Part shown: positions 61,111 to 64,000 of the stretch, piece by piece | How positions within the stretch are numbered: position 1 is the stretch's first letter | Layout: each line of letters opens with the position of its first letter | Assembly: GCA_947476285.1 (NCBI GenBank) | Contig: CANJPU010000023.1 | Location: 1-64,000, forward strand | Direction: 5' to 3' | Length of the DNA stretch: 64,000 nt | Source of the DNA: Comamonadaceae bacterium | GTDB taxonomy: Bacteria; Pseudomonadota; Gammaproteobacteria; Burkholderiales; Burkholderiaceae_C | Made by a program: the position numbers and the translations under genes | Notes under the pieces: generated by a model | Told to the model about the DNA's origin: nothing | The model's database searches: none | What the model saw: only the letters and a program-made list of their open reading frames with translations

Positions 61111-61626
61111 ATGGCCCGCATACCGTATGTCGACAGCGAGAACTGCCACTGGCTGACCAAGGAAATCCTGGCCCGACGCAACAACCGCAACATCCACCGC
61201 ATGCTGGGGCATTCGGGGCCGGTGGGCGACGCCTTCGTGCGCCTGGCGGTGACGCTGCGCTACGAATGCGATCTCGACCCCATCCTGCGCGAGCTGGCGA
61301 TACTGCGCACCGGCATGCTGTCGGGCGCCACCTACGAGGTGCGCGCGCACAAGAAGATCGCGCTGCGCTTTGGCATGACGCAGGAGCAGCTGGACAAGCT
61401 GGAGGCAGGCGACATGGAAGGCGGCGGCTTCACCGAGCTGCAGAGGAACGTGGTCGCCTTCACCGATGATCTGGTCAAGAACGTGCGCGCGTCCGACTCC
61501 ACCTTCAAGCCGCTGGCTGCCGTGCTGGGCGAGCGGGCCATGGTGGAACTGGTGATCACCATCGGCTACTACATGTCGGTGTGCCGCTTCCTGGAAACCT
61601 TCGACGTGGACGTCGACCCTTCGTGA
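61111..61626 (+). CDS. Carboxymuconolactone decarboxylase/AhpD-fold protein
   Basis: A 171-residue all-helical protein. RELAILRTGMLSGATYEVRAH matches the CMD signature, with the His present but the two redox cysteines of AhpD absent, so a peroxidase role is unlikely. TGGAG sits eight bases before ATG 61111. It is inserted between permease and ATPase genes of the ABC transporter, so it probably acts on the transported compound or an early product. Confidence 0.8.
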   Translation: MARIPYVDSENCHWLTKEILARRNNRNIHRMLGHSGPVGDAFVRLAVTLRYECDLDPILRELAILRTGMLSGATYEVRAHKKIALRFGMTQEQLDKLEAGDMEGGGFTELQRNVVAFTDDLVKNVRASDSTFKPLAAVLGERAMVELVITIGYYMSVCRFLETFDVDVDPS

Positions 61627-61642
61627 CGCAGGCCGCCCGCCC

Positions 61643-63634
61643 ATGACCCAGCCCGTGCTCTCGGTGCAGAACCTGTCCGTCGCCTTCGACGCGCAGGGTG
61701 GGGCGGTGCGCGTGGTCGAGGATGTGTCTTTTGATCTGAATCGCGGGCAGGCGATGGGGCTGGTGGGCGAGTCCGGCTCAGGCAAGACCATGATCGGGCT
61801 CTCGGCGATGCGTCTGGTGCCGCATCCGGGTCGAATCGCAACAGGCACGATCAAGCTCGATGGCATTGACATCATGTCGCAGGGCGAGGCGCAGATGCGC
61901 GCCGTGCGTGGCTCTCAGATTGCGATGGTGCTGCAAGACCCAATGACCTCGCTCAACCCCACTCTGACCATCGGCACCCAGATGATAGAAGCGGTTCGGG
62001 CGCATTCTCAGGTGTCTGCGCCACAGGCGCGCGAGCGGGCGCGCGATGCCCTTGGCAAGGTGGGCATCAACAATCCAGAGGAAAGACTGGACGCCTATCC
62101 CCATCAGTTTTCGGGTGGTATGCGACAGCGCGTGGCCATCGCCACGGCCATGATCAACCGGCCCAAGGTGCTGATCGCAGATGAGCCGACCACTGCGCTG
62201 GACGTCACCATACAGGCGCAGATACTGGCCGAGGTGCGCAAGCTGTGCCAGCAAGAGGGCACGGCGCTGCTATGGATATCGCATGATCTCGCGGTGGTCT
62301 CCGGCCTTGTCGACAAGGTGGGCGTGATGTACGCCGGCCAGCTTGCCGAGTGCGGGCCCATTCACGATGTCATTCACCAACCCAGGCATCCGTACACCAG
62401 CGGCCTGATTGCCTCGATTCCAGACCGCACTCCCTCGGGCCATCGCTTGCCGCAGATTTCAGGCATGGTGCCGCCGCCCTCGGCCTGGCCACAGGGCTGC
62501 CGTTTCGCGCCGCGCTGCTTCCAGGCCAGGGCCGCCTGCAGCGAGCCACCGCCTCTGGCCTTGCTTGATGGCAGCCGCCTGGTGCGATGCTTCTTTCCGC
62601 TGGCGCCAAGCGGCGATCGGGCAGCGCGCGCGCCGCTTGCTCAGCCGCAGGCAGAACCGAGTGTCCAGCCCGTTCTGATCGAGGTTGAACAGGTGACCAA
62701 GACCTTTCGGCGCAGCGCGTCGCTCCTGAGCAAGCTTGCACACATGGCTTTGGCCAAGCGGCCGGACGCGATGCCGGCGCTCGATCGCGTGAATCTGAAA
62801 GTCCACAAGGGCGAGGTGCTTGGCATTGTCGGCGAGTCGGGAAGCGGAAAGTCCACTCTGGCCCGCATTCTGGTGGGCATGATGGAGCCTGACTCAGGCA
62901 CGGTTCATCGCCATCTGCGGCGTGCAAGTGGGCGCCTGGGCGCGCAGATGATCTTTCAGGATGCGATGGCTTCGCTCAATCCCAGGCAGTGGGTTGGGCA
63001 GGCAATTTCAGAGGCGCCATTGCTGCACGGAATATGGGGGCAAGAGGAAGCGGCGGCCAGGCTGGAGGCGCTGCTGCTGCAGGTGGGCATTGATCCGGGT
63101 TACGCCACGCGCTATCCACATCAATTCTCCGGCGGTCAGCGCCAGCGCATCGCCATCGCGCGCGCGCTGGCGGTCGAGCCCGAGGTGCTGATTTGCGATG
63201 AGGCAGTGGCGTCACTGGATGTGTCCATTCAAGCGCAGATCATCAACTTGCTCGCCGATTTGCGAAAGTCGCTCGATCTCACCTATGTGTTCATAGGGCA
63301 CGATCTGGGTGTCGTGCGCCATGTGAGCGATCGGGTGCTGGTGATGTACCTTGGGCGCATCGTGGAAGAGGGCAGGGTGGGTGATGTATTCAACTCTCCT
63401 GCGCATCCCTACACACAGGCGCTGGTTGCAGGCGCACCCAGGGTCGACAAAGTCGCGCCACCCGATGAGATGAAAGTGCCTTGGGTCGACCTGTCGCGCG
63501 TGCCGGTCTCCGGCTGCGGCTATGCGCCGCGATGTCAACACGCGACAGCGCAGTGCAGCGCACAAGTGCCAGAGCTCCAATCGATTGGAGCGGAACGTCG
63601 TGTTGCGTGTTTTGTTGCGGGAGCCTGCGCATGA
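61643..63634 (+). CDS. Module B: fused ABC transporter ATPase (DppD-DppF)
   Basis: A 663-residue protein with two nucleotide-binding domains in one chain, replacing the usual two ATPase genes. Domain 1: Walker A GESGSGKT (42-49), signature FSGGMRQRVAIATAM, Walker B VLIADEPTTALD. Domain 2 (from about 345): GESGSGKST, FSGGQRQRIAIARAL, VLICDEAVASLD. Each is followed by the oligopeptide-type C-terminal segment with cysteines (GCRFAPRC, GCGYAPRC). Energises the permeases at 59183 and 60163. Confidence 0.9.
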   Translation: MTQPVLSVQNLSVAFDAQGGAVRVVEDVSFDLNRGQAMGLVGESGSGKTMIGLSAMRLVPHPGRIATGTIKLDGIDIMSQGEAQMRAVRGSQIAMVLQDPMTSLNPTLTIGTQMIEAVRAHSQVSAPQARERARDALGKVGINNPEERLDAYPHQFSGGMRQRVAIATAMINRPKVLIADEPTTALDVTIQAQILAEVRKLCQQEGTALLWISHDLAVVSGLVDKVGVMYAGQLAECGPIHDVIHQPRHPYTSGLIASIPDRTPSGHRLPQISGMVPPPSAWPQGCRFAPRCFQARAACSEPPPLALLDGSRLVRCFFPLAPSGDRAARAPLAQPQAEPSVQPVLIEVEQVTKTFRRSASLLSKLAHMALAKRPDAMPALDRVNLKVHKGEVLGIVGESGSGKSTLARILVGMMEPDSGTVHRHLRRASGRLGAQMIFQDAMASLNPRQWVGQAISEAPLLHGIWGQEEAAARLEALLLQVGIDPGYATRYPHQFSGGQRQRIAIARALAVEPEVLICDEAVASLDVSIQAQIINLLADLRKSLDLTYVFIGHDLGVVRHVSDRVLVMYLGRIVEEGRVGDVFNSPAHPYTQALVAGAPRVDKVAPPDEMKVPWVDLSRVPVSGCGYAPRCQHATAQCSAQVPELQSIGAERRVACFVAGACA

Positions 63635-64000
63635 CCAGTCACCATTTTTCTAACGCCAACAGCGCCAAGCCGGCACTGATTTTCAGCAGCGGCCGGTCTG
63701 TGGACTACGGCACCCTGGATCGGCGGGTCAATCAGGCGGCGCACCTCTTGCGCGCACTCGGTTTGCGTCGGGGCGATGTCGTCTCCATCCTGATGGAAAA
63801 CTGCGAGCAGTTTGCGGTGTTCTGCTGCGCAGCGCAGCGCGCTGGCCTGTACTACTGCTGCATCTCCATCCAGCTTGCGGTGGCGGAGGCGGCCTACATC
63901 GTGAACGACAGCGGTTCCAAATTGCTGCTGACCTCTGGCAAGCGGGCCCAATCAGCCGAGCAGATCGTCGCCAGTGCGCCGCAGCTGCAGCACCGAATGA
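63631..64000 (+). CDS. Acyl-CoA synthetase, 3' end outside the window
   Basis: The ATG at 63631 overlaps the stop of the ATPase gene (ATGA), and an open frame runs past the window end. The first 123 residues (SSGRSVDYGTLDRRVNQAAH, LRALGLRRGDVVSILMENCE, IVNDSGSKLLLTSGK) match the N-terminal domain of AMP-dependent acyl-CoA ligases. It extends module B and suggests that the imported compound or a cleavage product is activated with CoA. Confidence 0.8.
   Translation, partial: MTSHHFSNANSAKPALIFSSGRSVDYGTLDRRVNQAAHLLRALGLRRGDVVSILMENCEQFAVFCCAAQRAGLYYCCISIQLAVAEAAYIVNDSGSKLLLTSGKRAQSAEQIVASAPQLQHRM

Noticed and set aside
61111-61626. AhpD alkylhydroperoxidase
   Set aside because: The CxxC redox pair is missing; only the CMD fold and His are kept.

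Overview
The window is a high-GC chromosomal segment that reads like a betaproteobacterium of the order Burkholderiales. The grounds are ten periplasmic Bug-family (TctC-like) solute receptors, many family III CoA-transferases and acyl-CoA enzymes, GC-rich third codon positions that leave long antisense ORFs, and a nirS denitrification locus with an NsrR regulator. The genus cannot be fixed from the sequence. I see no tRNA, rRNA, CRISPR array or intact insertion sequence.

Layout. 0-1.2 kb: the 5' end of a truncated minus-strand gene, then a BrnT toxin operon carrying two different ribbon-helix-helix (RHH) proteins. 1.3-8.1 kb: a TonB-dependent heme-type receptor divergent from nirS (cytochrome cd1 nitrite reductase), a c551-type cytochrome, a shortened d1-propeller protein, nsrR and ctaA; a TTGA-N6-TCAA (FNR/DNR) site lies upstream of nirS. 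8.2-12.7 kb: a short-chain dehydrogenase (SDR) remnant, Bug receptors and a TetR-controlled operon of a thiolase-fold protein without the nucleophilic Cys plus a DUF35 partner without zinc-ribbon cysteines. 12.8-28 kb: acyl-CoA synthetase, enoyl-CoA hydratase, three CoA-transferases, an SDR, an MFS carrier, a 2-hydroxyacid dehydrogenase and two acyl-CoA dehydrogenases, interleaved with Bug receptors. 28-33 kb: small membrane and lipoproteins, purU, and a SulP-STAS-cNMP fusion.

33.2-37.9 kb (module A) is a five-gene operon: aconitase-family dehydratase large and small subunits, a Bug receptor, an isocitrate lyase/PEP mutase-family lyase and a second Bug receptor. 38.4-47.0 kb is an eight-gene minus-strand operon (fused CoA-transferase, MmgE/PrpD, TauD, HpcH/HpaI aldolase, enoyl-CoA hydratase, AtuA, AtuA-associated protein, cupin), with mostly overlapping stop/start codons, facing a nitronate monooxygenase, an IclR regulator and three Bug receptors. 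52.2-54.6 kb holds an acyl-CoA ligase, a possible ParS/MbcA-like protein and an IS3-type OrfA remnant. 54.8-64.0 kb (module B) is a second lyase-dehydratase set, here with a complete Opp/Dpp-type ABC transporter, a carboxymuconolactone decarboxylase-like protein and an acyl-CoA synthetase running off the end.

Taken together the window looks like an organic-acid catabolic island: periplasmic capture, CoA activation, dehydrogenation/hydration, and carbon-carbon cleavage by aldolase or lyase. The most unusual part is module B. Its three enzymes keep the family framework (Fe-S cysteines in the dehydratase, the active-site Cys in the lyase), but each has altered substrate-contact motifs relative to module A, suggesting a different branched or substituted dicarboxylate substrate. 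All functional assignments are by motif reading without database searches.
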